Assembly (NCBI GenBank): GCA_938031175.1
Contig: CALHGZ010000002.1
Span: 203,242 to 267,241 of the forward strand
Direction of reading: 5' to 3'
Length of the DNA stretch: 64,000 bases
From: Candidatus Kapaibacterium sp.
GTDB lineage: Bacteria > Bacteroidota > Ignavibacteria > Kapaibacteriales > UBA2268
In this document: positions 47,034 to 56,560 of the stretch, in pieces
Layout: every line of letters begins with the position of its first letter
How positions within the stretch are numbered: position 1 is the stretch's first letter
Translations under genes and position numbers: made by a program
Notes under the pieces: model-generated
What the model was told of the DNA's origin: nothing
Databases searched by the model: none
What the model saw: the letters and a program-made list of their open reading frames with translations, nothing else

Positions 47034-48019
47034 GATTGGCAATATCTATTGGGGATTGCAATGGGATCGGTTTGGAAGTCTTGCTGAAAGCGTTAAAAAT
47101 ATTGAAAAATAAACTTAAAAAAAGTCATAAACTATTTATTTCAGGAAATTCAGAAACAATTATTGAATATGCAAAAAAAATTAATTTTGAATTAAAATCC
47201 ACTCGAAAAGGCATTTCTATTGATGATTTTGAAATTGATTTAATTCATTGTTCAAATTATTCACCTGTTGAATTTAGCTCATTAAGTAGACAGGCAGGTG
47301 CACTTGCTAGCGAATCTATAAAAAAAGCGGCGGAATTTGTTTTGAGCGGAAAAGCAGATGCTTTAGTGACAATGCCTATTAATAAAAAAGCTATTTATTT
47401 AGCGGGTTGGGAATTTCCTGGGCATACTGAGTTTTTGGCATATTTATCTCAAAATCCAAATTATTTGATGATTCTGTGTGATAAGAAAATTAAAGTTGCA
47501 CTTGTAACAATTCACCAGCCTTTAAATTCCGTCTCAAAAAATTTAAAAATTGATAAAATCACAGACAAAATAAAAACTTTCGATAGAAGCTTAAAAATTG
47601 ATTTTAATATCAGGGAACCAAAAATAGCTGTATTAGGATTAAATCCGCATGCAGGTGAAGATGGTACTATAGGCAATGAAGAAATCGAGATTATTAAGCC
47701 AGCGATTGAAAAGGCAAGAGTGCAAAATATTAATACTTTCGGACCTTATCCTGCGGATGGATTTTTCGCCCGCCGGCAATGGCTTGAATTTGATGGCGTT
47801 CTGGCAATGTACCACGACCAGGGCTTGATACCTGCAAAAATGATTACAAGGGGCAATGGAGTCAATTTTACAGCCGGTCTGTCATTTGTACGCACATCCG
47901 TTGACCATGGAACTGCATTTGAAATAGCAGGGCAAAATATTGCCAATCCCAAAAGTGCTATTAATGCAATAGAATATTGTCTTAAATTTATTAGAAATAG
48001 AAAAAACAACACCATTTAA
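47030..48019 (+). CDS. pdxA: 4-hydroxythreonine-4-phosphate dehydrogenase
   Basis: A 329-residue enzyme of de novo pyridoxal phosphate synthesis (DXP-dependent route) that oxidises 4-phosphohydroxy-L-threonine with NAD. Metal-binding His residues are in PGHTEFL, LNPHAGEDG and MYHDQGLIP; ISIGDCNGIGLEV is the N-terminal family motif (usually GDPAGIGPE, here with Cys-Asn). It is coupled to rodA by a four-base overlap. Confidence 0.95.
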   Translation: MRLAISIGDCNGIGLEVLLKALKILKNKLKKSHKLFISGNSETIIEYAKKINFELKSTRKGISIDDFEIDLIHCSNYSPVEFSSLSRQAGALASESIKKAAEFVLSGKADALVTMPINKKAIYLAGWEFPGHTEFLAYLSQNPNYLMILCDKKIKVALVTIHQPLNSVSKNLKIDKITDKIKTFDRSLKIDFNIREPKIAVLGLNPHAGEDGTIGNEEIEIIKPAIEKARVQNINTFGPYPADGFFARRQWLEFDGVLAMYHDQGLIPAKMITRGNGVNFTAGLSFVRTSVDHGTAFEIAGQNIANPKSAINAIEYCLKFIRNRKNNTI

Positions 48020-48101
48020 AACACTCGAGATTTTATATTTTAAAGTGCTTATAATTTTAATTATTTTTAAATGAATTTACGGTTAAAAATTTAGGTTAAT
48101 A

Positions 48102-49721
48102 ATGAAAAAAATGGTATTACTAGGAGATGAAGCTATAGCTCAAGGCGCATTAGATGCTGGCATATCTGGAATATATGCTTATCCTGGTACTCCTTCAACA
48201 GAAATTACTGAATACGTTCAATTTTCAAAGCAAGCTCTACAGGATAATGTCAAATTCAGTTGGTGTGCAAACGAGAAAACAGCTGTCGAAACAGCTTTGG
48301 GGATGTCATATGCTGGCTTGAGGTCTATGGCTTGTATGAAGCATGTAGGTTTGAATGTTGCTGCAGACCCATTTATAAATTCGGCGATAACAGGAGCTAT
48401 CGGTGGTTTTATAGTTGTAGCTGCAGATGATCCCTCGATGCATTCATCTCAAAATGAACAGGATTCAAGATTTTATGGAGATTTTGCTTTTGTACCTGTT
48501 TTGGAACCAACTGATCAGCAAGAAGCTTATGATATGGTGCATTATGGATTTGATTTATCGGAAAAATATGAAATACCCGTTTTGCTAAGAATAACAACGA
48601 GATTGGCTCATTCACGCTCAAATGTTATTGTCAGGGAAAAAAGACCTCAAAATAAACCTAAACTTCCAACTGACCCAATTAGATTCGTTTTAATGCCATT
48701 CAATGCTCGGCGAAGATATAAAATACTATTAGATAAACAGCCAGATTTACTAAAGGAATCTGAAAACTCACCATTTAATAGGTATTTTAATGCAGAGGAT
48801 AAATCCCTTGGCATTATAGTTAGTGGCATAGCTTACAATTATCTTGTTGAAAATTTTGAATCACATAAAGTACCATTTCCCGTATTAAAAATTTCACAGT
48901 ATCCTTTACCTAAAGAACAAATTGAGCGTATCTTTGATGAATGTATTGAAATTTTGGTAATTGAAGAGGGATATCCTTTTATTGAAGATAAGTTACGTGG
49001 ATTTCTCGGGCGTGGACTAAAAATAAGAGGACGTAGTGACGGTTCGATACCACGAACGGGTGAACTTAACCCGTCAATTGTTGGTAAAGCACTTGGTATT
49101 GAATATAAAACGGGCATTAAACCACCCGAAATAATAGTTCCGAGGCCACCATCTTTGTGTCAAGGTTGTCCACATTCAGTTACATTTGAGGCATTGAATA
49201 TTGCATTAGATGGCTATTCAACAGGTAGAGTGCTTTCGGATATAGGTTGTTATACTCTGGGGGCTTTGCCGCCATACAATTCGATTAATTCTTGTGTTGA
49301 TATGGGGGCATCAATTACAATGGCAAAGGGTGTTGCAGATGCAGGATTTCATCCGGTAGTTGCTGTAATAGGTGATTCTACATTTAGTCATTCAGGTATA
49401 ACAGGCTTACTGGATGCCGTTAACGATAAATCGCCTATAACGGTTATTATTGCTGATAACTTAACAACTGCAATGACAGGTGGACAATTTTCTCCATCAA
49501 TTGGTAAAATCGAAGATATTTGCCGTGGGCTAGGAGTGGAAGAAGAGCACATTAGGATATTCGAACCTCATCATAGAAAGTTAAATGAAATTGTACAAAT
49601 TTTAAAAGAAGAACTAAATTATAGGGGGGTTTCAGTTATAATTCCAAGAAGAGAATGTTTAGTTACTTTAACAAAAAGAACACGAGAGGAACGGAAAAAA
49701 GCACAAGCTAAAAAAGTATAA
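48102..49721 (+). CDS. iorA: Indolepyruvate ferredoxin oxidoreductase, alpha subunit, without C-terminal ferredoxin domain
   Basis: A 539-residue thiamine-diphosphate 2-oxoacid oxidoreductase. The PP-type domain starts AIAQGALDAGISGIYAYPGTPSTEI (cut here); the TPP/metal site is GDSTFSHSGITGLLDAVND with ADNLTTAMTGGQ. CQGCPHS sits at residues 353-359. Archaeal IorA proteins are ~100 residues longer and end in a two-[4Fe-4S] ferredoxin domain; here the protein stops after IIPRRECLVTL and a basic tail. Electrons must therefore leave by another carrier. With IorB it converts aryl pyruvates to aryl-acetyl-CoA, or the reverse. Confidence 0.92.
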   Translation: MKKMVLLGDEAIAQGALDAGISGIYAYPGTPSTEITEYVQFSKQALQDNVKFSWCANEKTAVETALGMSYAGLRSMACMKHVGLNVAADPFINSAITGAIGGFIVVAADDPSMHSSQNEQDSRFYGDFAFVPVLEPTDQQEAYDMVHYGFDLSEKYEIPVLLRITTRLAHSRSNVIVREKRPQNKPKLPTDPIRFVLMPFNARRRYKILLDKQPDLLKESENSPFNRYFNAEDKSLGIIVSGIAYNYLVENFESHKVPFPVLKISQYPLPKEQIERIFDECIEILVIEEGYPFIEDKLRGFLGRGLKIRGRSDGSIPRTGELNPSIVGKALGIEYKTGIKPPEIIVPRPPSLCQGCPHSVTFEALNIALDGYSTGRVLSDIGCYTLGALPPYNSINSCVDMGASITMAKGVADAGFHPVVAVIGDSTFSHSGITGLLDAVNDKSPITVIIADNLTTAMTGGQFSPSIGKIEDICRGLGVEEEHIRIFEPHHRKLNEIVQILKEELNYRGVSVIIPRRECLVTLTKRTREERKKAQAKKV

Positions 49722-49748
49722 AATTTGTTCAATAAATAAAGATTCTTG

Positions 49749-50327
49749 ATGAAAAAAGATATAATAATTTCAGGTGTAGGTGGACAGGGTATTTTATCAA
49801 TAGCTGCTACAATTGGTTATGCAGCATTAGAAGCGTCACTTTATTTTAAACAATCGGAAGTCCATGGTATGAGTCAAAGAGGAGGTGAGGTTCAGTCTCA
49901 TTTTAGACTGTCAGACAAACCCATCGCTTCTGATTTAATTCCTGAAGGTAAAACCGATATGATAATTTCAGTTGAGCCAATGGAGGGGCTGCGTTATATA
50001 TCGATGCTTGCACCTGATGGATGGCTTATTACAAATACTACTCCCTTTGTTAATATTCCAAATTATCCTGATTTGGACAAAATTTTAGACGAAATAAAAA
50101 AGTTTCCAAATAATATTGCTATTGATGCCGAGAAAATAGCTAAGGAGGTAGGTTCTCCAAAATCTGCAAATATTGTTTTGCTTGGTGCTGCCTCCCGTTT
50201 TTTAGACATTGATTATGAAATATTGAAAAATGCTATTAAAACAGTTTTCTATAAAAAAGGCGAAGAGGTAATTGAAGGTAATTTCAGAGCTTTTGAAGCT
50301 GGTAGAAAAATTGCCTTCAATTTATAA
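49749..50327 (+). CDS. iorB: Indolepyruvate ferredoxin oxidoreductase, beta subunit
   Basis: A 192-residue gamma-type 2-oxoacid oxidoreductase domain: IIISGVGGQGILSIA, SEVHGMSQRGGEVQSHFR and SVEPMEGLRYI are family motifs. It pairs with IorA, encoded 27 bases upstream. The frame could begin with TTG at 49746, but ATG at 49749 is the better start. The 3' end overlaps the convergent yihY gene by 11 bases. Confidence 0.94.
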   Translation: MKKDIIISGVGGQGILSIAATIGYAALEASLYFKQSEVHGMSQRGGEVQSHFRLSDKPIASDLIPEGKTDMIISVEPMEGLRYISMLAPDGWLITNTTPFVNIPNYPDLDKILDEIKKFPNNIAIDAEKIAKEVGSPKSANIVLLGAASRFLDIDYEILKNAIKTVFYKKGEEVIEGNFRAFEAGRKIAFNL

Positions 50328-51189
50328 TTGCTTTTGTTCTTAAATCATATACATATTGACTTAATTCAGCAGCTAGTAATACTATTAGGTTAAAGTAATA
50401 AATCCAAATAGCTAAAGATACTAATACTGCATAAGCCCCATAGAATTTACCATAGCTTGATACAGTACTCAGATACCAAGCAAAAGCCCATCTAGAGAGT
50501 TCTATGACAATAACAGAAATAATTGTTGCAATTAACCTTATTGGGCGAGCTACTTTCTCGTTTGGAACAAATCGAAAAAGAAAAAAGAAAAATAAAAACG
50601 ATGTTAAAAATGAAAGTAGCTTGAACCAAAATTGCAGAATCAATGGACTAATCGTTTTTGGTATTAAATCATTGATAAATGATAATAAAAAGGATGAAAT
50701 TGGAATTATATATGATGAAATAAAAATTAAAATTGCTAAAATTATCGTTATGAAAATATCTTTTATTCTATAAATAATGAATATTTTATTTGATTCGATT
50801 GAAAAAATTAGGTTTAAAGCACTTCTTAGAGCATTTAATAAGGTTGAAGAAATCCAAAGTAATACAATTACACTAATCCATCCTAATAATTTGATGTTAT
50901 TTGCAATAATTTGAATTTCCTCAACAATTGTATGGATGAATTCACCAGCCGATTCAGTAGGGGGTAGCATATTAAATAATAAATCTTCAATTGATTTAGA
51001 TAATTCGCCATAGTCAAAAAATAAGTTAACAATGTAAAGGGCAAAGATAAAAAGTGGTATGCTATAAAGTATCATATTGAATGAAATACCTGCTGCTATT
51101 AAATAGAGATGATGTTTTGATACGCGTGTTAAAAAAATGTCAATGATTTTATAAATATGATATAATTTTGAACTAAAATCTCTGAACAT
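50317..51189 (-). CDS. YihY/BrkB-family inner-membrane protein
   Basis: A 290-residue membrane protein with six hydrophobic segments. Family features: HLYLIAAGISFNMILYSIPLF near the N-terminus (cut here), LLFNMLPPTES, and GKFYGAYAVLVSLAIWIYYFN near the end. The family was once named RNase BN by mistake; its true function is not settled. It is monocistronic, convergent with iorB and divergent from the Ig-like lipoprotein. Confidence 0.88.
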   Translation of the reverse strand: MFRDFSSKLYHIYKIIDIFLTRVSKHHLYLIAAGISFNMILYSIPLFIFALYIVNLFFDYGELSKSIEDLLFNMLPPTESAGEFIHTIVEEIQIIANNIKLLGWISVIVLLWISSTLLNALRSALNLIFSIESNKIFIIYRIKDIFITIILAILIFISSYIIPISSFLLSFINDLIPKTISPLILQFWFKLLSFLTSFLFFFFLFRFVPNEKVARPIRLIATIISVIVIELSRWAFAWYLSTVSSYGKFYGAYAVLVSLAIWIYYFNLIVLLAAELSQYVYDLRTKAIIN

Positions 51190-51282
51190 AATTAAATTAT
51201 AATTTTATTTTCAAATTGAATTTAATTTAACAAAATTAGTAGAACACAAAATCAATTTGCTGGGAAAGTTATAAGGAATATT

Positions 51283-53004
51283 TTGTTTAATTTGTTGAAA
51301 ATATCACCATTCATATTATCTAGAATCATCTTTACTTTATTTTCTATGATATTTATTTTATCCTGCGCAAATCCTCAACCCCCGCCCGGAGGACCACCTG
51401 ATACAAGTCCACCTTTAATAGTTGAGACAGTCCCTGTCAGTGGTTCAACAAATTTTAAAGGGGATGAAGTTGTAATAAAATTCAACAAATATATGAACCG
51501 CCAGAAAGTGTTGGAAAATTTATATTTCTCACCACCAATAAAGAACAGAATTTCTTGGAGCGGGAAAAAAATTTTTATCAAATTTTTAGAACCTCGCACT
51601 AGTGAGTTGACTTATACAATTAACCTTGGAACTGAATATGAAGATTATTTAGGCAATAAACCTGAAAGCGGCTTTTCGCTTATTTTTTCACCCGGTAGCA
51701 AAATAGATAGTGGTACAATAGCTGGATTGCTATTCGGCGAGAAGCGCGAAGGAGCATTTATTTATGCTTACAGAATTGATAATATTAATCCCGATACTTT
51801 GGACATTAGAAAATCAAAGCCGGTTTATAGAATGCAGGTAGGGAAGACAGGTAAATTTGAAATCAAAGCTCTTGCGGAAGGTATATATAGAATTATTGCT
51901 GTTAACGATGTATTTCGAAATGAAATTTATGATGAAGGGATTGATTTTTTTGGTGCTGCTCCTGAAGATGTGTATGTCAACTATGACTCCATTCCGTTGA
52001 TTAACTTGAAATTAGGACCGATAATTGATAAAAATGGTCCATTATTATTTAATGTCGAATCGATTAATAACAGAATCATCACAGCAACATTCAGCGAAGA
52101 TATTGATTCAGCTTATGTTAAACCATTAGCATTTATCTTGACTGATTCGAGTGGATATGATACTGTAAATATTTCATCTGCATATTTTCAGCATAATACA
52201 GCAAAAAAAATTGAACTGATAACTGAACGGAAACTTCAAGGTAATAAAAAATGGCAAATTATCTGTCCGATAAGGGATATTGCAATAAGAGACATTGCTG
52301 GGAATTTAATAGTTGATACTGCAAATAGTAAATTATTTATTTCAAAAGATGTTTATGACACTACTAAGCCAAAAATAATCGGTTTGCCATTTCCAGATAG
52401 CTCATCAAAAATTAAACTAAATGAAGATTTCATTTTTGTATTTAATATCGGAATTGATAAAAGCAAGAGTGAATTGAAGGTAAAGTTTATTGATATTAAA
52501 GATTCATCAGATATTAATCTTAGCTTTGAATATATAATGGATAATATATTAAAAATCAAACCTAATAATCAATTAGAATCGGACAGATGGTATCAATTAT
52601 CATTAGAAATAATTAAATTGGTCTCAAAGAATCAACAATTTCTACTAGACACTACAATTACATTAAATTTTAAAACTGAGGATTTAAGGCAATATGGTTC
52701 TATAAGTGGTAAAATTAAATTTAAAAAAGATTTATATGCCGGTGATTTTTATGTCATTGCTCAAAATATTGACAAAAAAATGCTCTTTACAGTACGAACT
52801 GATAAATCCGGTGCCTGGAAACTTAATAATATACCAGCCGGTAAATATAATTTTGAGGTATTTCACGACGAAAATCTAAATGGCAAATATGATTTTGGAG
52901 ATTCCTTCCCATTTAGACATGCAGAAAAATTTAAAGTCTTTGAGCTTGAAATTAATGTCAAAGCTCGATGGGAAACAGAAAATGTAATTTTAAATTTCGA
53001 TTGA
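51283..53004 (+). CDS. Ig-like (Big_5) domain lipoprotein
   Basis: A 573-residue lipoprotein: signal ends in IFILSC, then the Pro-rich linker ANPQPPPGGPPDTSPP, very typical of Bacteroidota lipoproteins. An SbsA Ig-like domain follows (VPVSGSTNFKGDEVVIKFNKYM), then further beta domains, and near the end a DUF2141/SpaA-like module (KSGAWKLNNIPAGKYNFEVFHDENLNGKYDFG, cut here). It is probably a surface or periplasmic adhesive or structural lipoprotein. The start is TTG: AAGGA sits five bases upstream and no ATG precedes the signal peptide. Confidence 0.85.
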   Translation: MFNLLKISPFILSRIIFTLFSMIFILSCANPQPPPGGPPDTSPPLIVETVPVSGSTNFKGDEVVIKFNKYMNRQKVLENLYFSPPIKNRISWSGKKIFIKFLEPRTSELTYTINLGTEYEDYLGNKPESGFSLIFSPGSKIDSGTIAGLLFGEKREGAFIYAYRIDNINPDTLDIRKSKPVYRMQVGKTGKFEIKALAEGIYRIIAVNDVFRNEIYDEGIDFFGAAPEDVYVNYDSIPLINLKLGPIIDKNGPLLFNVESINNRIITATFSEDIDSAYVKPLAFILTDSSGYDTVNISSAYFQHNTAKKIELITERKLQGNKKWQIICPIRDIAIRDIAGNLIVDTANSKLFISKDVYDTTKPKIIGLPFPDSSSKIKLNEDFIFVFNIGIDKSKSELKVKFIDIKDSSDINLSFEYIMDNILKIKPNNQLESDRWYQLSLEIIKLVSKNQQFLLDTTITLNFKTEDLRQYGSISGKIKFKKDLYAGDFYVIAQNIDKKMLFTVRTDKSGAWKLNNIPAGKYNFEVFHDENLNGKYDFGDSFPFRHAEKFKVFELEINVKARWETENVILNFD

Positions 53005-53514
53005 TCAGTCCAATAATTTTTTGGCTAAGGTTTCAATCTCATTTACTGACATACGGAAAGTAGTCCAATCGGAAAGTGGGAATGCACCAAGCGATTCATA
53101 AAATTCAATAGCCAATACATTCCAATCAAGCACACTCCATTCAAATCTGGCACAATCGTTGTCAAAAGCAATTTTAGCTAAGAGGGAAAGCATTTTTTTC
53201 CCGATTCCACGATTGCGAAATTCAGGCTGAACAAATAGATCTTCTAAATATAATCCTGGTTTTGCTTTAAATGTGGAATAATTGAAATAATATACAGCAA
53301 AAGCAGCTGGAATTTGATTGTAGAAAGCGATTATACATTCAGCATATTTTTTATCTGTGAACATAGTTTTGCGGATTAATTCTGGGGTTGCTGATACTTC
53401 ATCGGATAACTTCTCGTATTCAGCTAAAGATTTTATGAAATCGAGAATAAGTTCTGCATCTTCTTGATTAGCCTGTCGAATAATTAATTCTGAATCTGCG
53501 TAAAGTATTTTCAT
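53005..53514 (-). CDS. GNAT-family N-acetyltransferase (diamine acetyltransferase-like)
   Basis: A 169-residue GNAT enzyme. The acetyl-CoA loop is VQPEFRNRGIGKKMLSLL (R/Q-x-x-G-x-G/A), followed by FEWSVLDWNVLAIEFYESLGA, the motif B sequence typical of SAT1-like polyamine/thialysine acetyltransferases. The substrate is a guess from that resemblance. Its stop codon abuts the stop of the convergent Ig-like lipoprotein; both lie in the palindrome TGATCA. Confidence 0.9.
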   Translation of the reverse strand: MKILYADSELIIRQANQEDAELILDFIKSLAEYEKLSDEVSATPELIRKTMFTDKKYAECIIAFYNQIPAAFAVYYFNYSTFKAKPGLYLEDLFVQPEFRNRGIGKKMLSLLAKIAFDNDCARFEWSVLDWNVLAIEFYESLGAFPLSDWTTFRMSVNEIETLAKKLLD

Positions 53515-53674
53515 ATTTATATTGGCTAAGTTATTTTTTTATTTTAATTGGAATAAGATATAAAGGGCGCATCACATTTTGTCTTTATGCATTAATTTTA
53601 TTTATATATTTTACTTTATTACTAATTTAAATAAATTTGGGAAATAGTAAAATTACATTTAAGTAGGTGAAAAA

Positions 53675-54703
53675 ATGTATCAAAGGCGTGATTTTCTTAG
53701 AGCATTTGCATTAATACCATTAATTTCAACTTCCCCACTCTCATTTAAAAGTGGGAATAAAATACTAGCAAAAGTATTAAAAGCTGGTGATAAAGTGGGT
53801 ATAATTGCTCCAGGTACATCTGTAAGCGACCCCGATGATATTGCTAAGGTTACAGAAATACTCAATGCTCTGGAATTAGACTATATAATTACAGAATCTG
53901 TTTATTCCGGAAAAGGTTATAAAACACGTTCGATTGATGAACGATTAAATGATTTGCACAATATGTTCCTCGATAAGAGTATTTCTGCAGTATTTTCAAT
54001 ACGGGGTGGCTATGGAAGCGGTGAATTGCTCGATAAGATTGATTATGATTTAATACAAAATAATCCAAAGATTTTTGCTGGATTTAGCGATATAACGGCT
54101 TTACATATTGCTATTAATCAGCGCTCTGGATTGATAACGTTTCATAGTCCAGTGATGTTATCCCGATTTAATGATTTTACTTTTAATCATTTAAGACGAA
54201 TACTATTTGACATAAATCCACCAGGGATATTAATTAATCCCGATATTAGATCCGGAGTAAGAAAGGTATTTCCAGTAAGAACAATTGTATCAGGTAAAGC
54301 AGAAGGAATTATTACTGGTGGGAATCTCAGTATAATTTCTTCATTGATGGGAACTCCATTTGAAATTGATACAAAAGATAAAATTCTCTTGCTTGAGGAT
54401 GTTGGAGAGGAGCCTTATAGGATCGACCGAATGCTAAATCAATTGCGTCTTGCTGGTAAATTTGCAAGTTTAAGGGGTATTATTTTCGGTGTTTGTTCAA
54501 ATTGCGATAAAAAATCCGATATTTGGGATTTATCGCTCGGAGAAGTACTCGATAAATACTTTAAACCTCTCAAAATACCCTCATTTTCAGGATTTCTCTT
54601 CGGTCATACCGATTACCAAATGACTATTCCCATTGGGGCAAAGGCTATTATTAATGCTGATGAGGGGAAACTCGAAATAAATGAATCAGTACTTAAAAGT
54701 TAA
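53675..54703 (+). CDS. LD-carboxypeptidase (S66 family) with Tat-like signal
   Basis: A 342-residue enzyme that trims murein tetrapeptides (L,D-carboxypeptidase A type). The Ser-Glu-His triad can be placed: Ser in GFSDITALH, Glu in LEDVGEEPYRIDRML, His in FGHTDYQMTIP. VGIIAPGTSVSDP is the N-terminal family motif. The start MYQRRDFLRAFALIPLIS looks like a Tat signal, suggesting periplasmic action, whereas E. coli LdcA is cytoplasmic. It is monocistronic. Confidence 0.92.
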   Translation: MYQRRDFLRAFALIPLISTSPLSFKSGNKILAKVLKAGDKVGIIAPGTSVSDPDDIAKVTEILNALELDYIITESVYSGKGYKTRSIDERLNDLHNMFLDKSISAVFSIRGGYGSGELLDKIDYDLIQNNPKIFAGFSDITALHIAINQRSGLITFHSPVMLSRFNDFTFNHLRRILFDINPPGILINPDIRSGVRKVFPVRTIVSGKAEGIITGGNLSIISSLMGTPFEIDTKDKILLLEDVGEEPYRIDRMLNQLRLAGKFASLRGIIFGVCSNCDKKSDIWDLSLGEVLDKYFKPLKIPSFSGFLFGHTDYQMTIPIGAKAIINADEGKLEINESVLKS

Positions 54704-55038
54704 ATTTTTCTAAAAATATAAATTAGTAATAATTAAATTTCAAATGTTAATAAATGATATAAAAAGTCAAAATTTATAGTATGAATCTTTTTTAAAACAG
54801 AAATTTAATAGCTTTGATAAATTAAATTTATTAATTTCATAAGGAATTTTTGATATTTAACAGTAATGCAACTGATTTTTTTTTGATAAATTAAAATATT
54901 GCTAAATTTAAATCTTCTTTTAGCTAAACAATAATTTTGGTATAATTTTGGTATAATTAACATTACTGTTTTTCAGATATAAAATTTTTGGAATTTTTGA
55001 TTTCAATTTAGCTAAGGTTTAACAATATCGGGGAAAAA
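54704..55038. promoter_or_regulatory. 335-bp AT-rich gene-free region upstream of the redox cassette
   Basis: No open frame is supported here. An 11-base unit (TAATTTTGGTA) is repeated twice in tandem at 54932-54953 and followed by a third partial copy (TAATT). Each copy matches the Bacteroidota -7 element TAnnTTTG. AACAGTAATG (54859-54868) and CATTACTGTT (54961-54970) are perfect 10-base inverted repeats flanking it. This looks like the promoter/operator of the gene at 55039, by inference. Confidence 0.45.
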
Positions 55039-56214
55039 TTGAAAAAGTATTTATTGTCGATAATAATTGTTTTGAATTTTTTGAATTACTTAGCTAATAC
55101 AAAACCTCAATATTCCAATTATACAGGTAATAAATGCCTTAATTGCCATTTTAACAATTATGGTGGTGGGCAGAGAAATGAATTGGGTTGGTATTCCCGC
55201 AAAGATGTCTCGCTTATCGATTTGAGGGAATTATTTTTTAATGAATCTTACGAATCAATTTCGGAGAGAAATTCAGCATTAGATGGTATGTTTTATTATG
55301 GTGGAAATTATCGACTCCAAACTGCAAAATTAGGTGGTCCGGAAAGTGAAAAACGAAAGATATTTTCTATGCAGTTTTCCCCATATTTAGCAATTAGACC
55401 ACTTGATTTTATGACAATTTATGGACATTATAATTTTGTTAGTGTAACATATCCTGCGCAGCAGAAATGGAGTGCTCAGTTAATTTTACATCCATCTTAC
55501 AGTCTGCCATATTTAAAACTCGGTTATGTCCAACCATCAATAGGAATGAGATATGATGACCATACTGTTTTAGTTAGGCAAGTTTCAGATAAATTTCGCT
55601 CATTACCAATTATACCACCCGATTATGCTGAGTTAGGTTTAGAAATTAATTATGAGAGTTTACGATGGCTTAGTCTTTCGGCTGCTATTTATGATGCAAA
55701 TAACATATCTAAAGTTGTAGTTGAAGACGATAAAGGAAATAGCAATAAGTCTATAGTTGCTGAAAAATTCTCATTTTTGGCACGTGCAGAGCTTTGGTAT
55801 AGATTTTTTGATAATTATATTAACGCAAGTATTGGTACTTCATATTTTATCAATGGCGACTTTTCAATTTTGAATTTATATGCATTAATAGGATTAACTG
55901 ATGAATTATCGCTAATTGCTGAATATGCAAGATCGGATAAAAAAGATTTGCGGAAAACGAATAATTATCTTCTGGAATTAGTTTATCAGTTTCTTGAACC
56001 AATTACAATAAGTGGCAGAATAGAAATGGCTGAAACTGATTTATTTTACGTAGCTAATAATAAAGAAAATTATAGGACTTGGCAATATGTAATTGGTTCG
56101 AATGTTTATCTTTTACCATATATGGAATTGAGACCAGAATATAGGATTTATGATAGAGAACACGTTCCAGGATATTCAGCTCAGTGGACATTGCAATTAC
56201 AAATTTATTACTGA
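55039..56214 (+). CDS. Monohaem cytochrome-outer-membrane barrel protein
   Basis: A 391-residue exported protein. After the signal peptide (ends LANT) a single haem c motif CLNCH is at residues 33-37, followed by GGGQRNELGWYSRKD. The rest is a predicted outer-membrane barrel of amphipathic strands (FMTIYGHYNFVSVTYP, LELVYQFLEPITISGRIEM, YMELRPEYRIYDREH, ending WTLQLQIYY with a terminal aromatic). A haem at the periplasmic mouth of a barrel suggests electron passage at the outer membrane. The start is TTG, the only start that gives a signal peptide, with GGGG five bases upstream. It is first of four closely spaced genes. Confidence 0.8.
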   Translation: MKKYLLSIIIVLNFLNYLANTKPQYSNYTGNKCLNCHFNNYGGGQRNELGWYSRKDVSLIDLRELFFNESYESISERNSALDGMFYYGGNYRLQTAKLGGPESEKRKIFSMQFSPYLAIRPLDFMTIYGHYNFVSVTYPAQQKWSAQLILHPSYSLPYLKLGYVQPSIGMRYDDHTVLVRQVSDKFRSLPIIPPDYAELGLEINYESLRWLSLSAAIYDANNISKVVVEDDKGNSNKSIVAEKFSFLARAELWYRFFDNYINASIGTSYFINGDFSILNLYALIGLTDELSLIAEYARSDKKDLRKTNNYLLELVYQFLEPITISGRIEMAETDLFYVANNKENYRTWQYVIGSNVYLLPYMELRPEYRIYDREHVPGYSAQWTLQLQIYY

Positions 56215-56227
56215 TTTAGGTTTAATT

Positions 56228-56560
56228 ATGAGTGCTAAAATAATAATAATAATACCCTCTGTTTTACTTATGATTATAGTAGGAATATGGATATATGATA
56301 GTTTAAATTATGGGGAATTTTTGGTATTTAGTCGTGAGAAAAAAGCTGTAGTTAAAGAGACAGTAGATGAGTTATTCGGCACAGAAATTAAGATAACCGA
56401 GTGGACCGATGGATTTTGGCTTGGGCTTTTGCCCGGTGAAGATAAATTCAATATTAATATTTTACTTGGCGTTATTCCTTTATCAGCTATTGTAATAATA
56501 GGAAGCTTGATTATATTTTTTTTCCTACGTAAAAAAACAAAAGAAGGAGTATTAAAGTGA
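56228..56560 (+). CDS. Small two-TM membrane protein of the redox cassette
   Basis: A 110-residue protein with an N-terminal membrane segment (IIIIIPSVLLMIIVGIWIY), a ~55-residue extracytoplasmic loop rich in charged residues (FSREKKAVVKETVDELFG, TEWTDGFWLGLLPGED) and a second segment near the C-terminus (LLGVIPLSAIVIIGSLIIFF) with a short basic tail. I do not recognise the family. It starts 13 bases after the haem-barrel gene and overlaps yceI by four bases, so it is part of the same unit. No haem or metal motif is present. Confidence 0.75.
   Translation: MSAKIIIIIPSVLLMIIVGIWIYDSLNYGEFLVFSREKKAVVKETVDELFGTEIKITEWTDGFWLGLLPGEDKFNINILLGVIPLSAIVIIGSLIIFFFLRKKTKEGVLK

Noticed and set aside
49158-49178. 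CQGCPH in IorA as a possible haem c site
   Set aside because: The pattern is CxxCP, not CxxCH, and the protein is cytoplasmic; it is a normal feature of IorA.
53632-53639. TAAATTTG before the LD-carboxypeptidase as a promoter
   Set aside because: No -33 TTG at a suitable distance; too little information to call.
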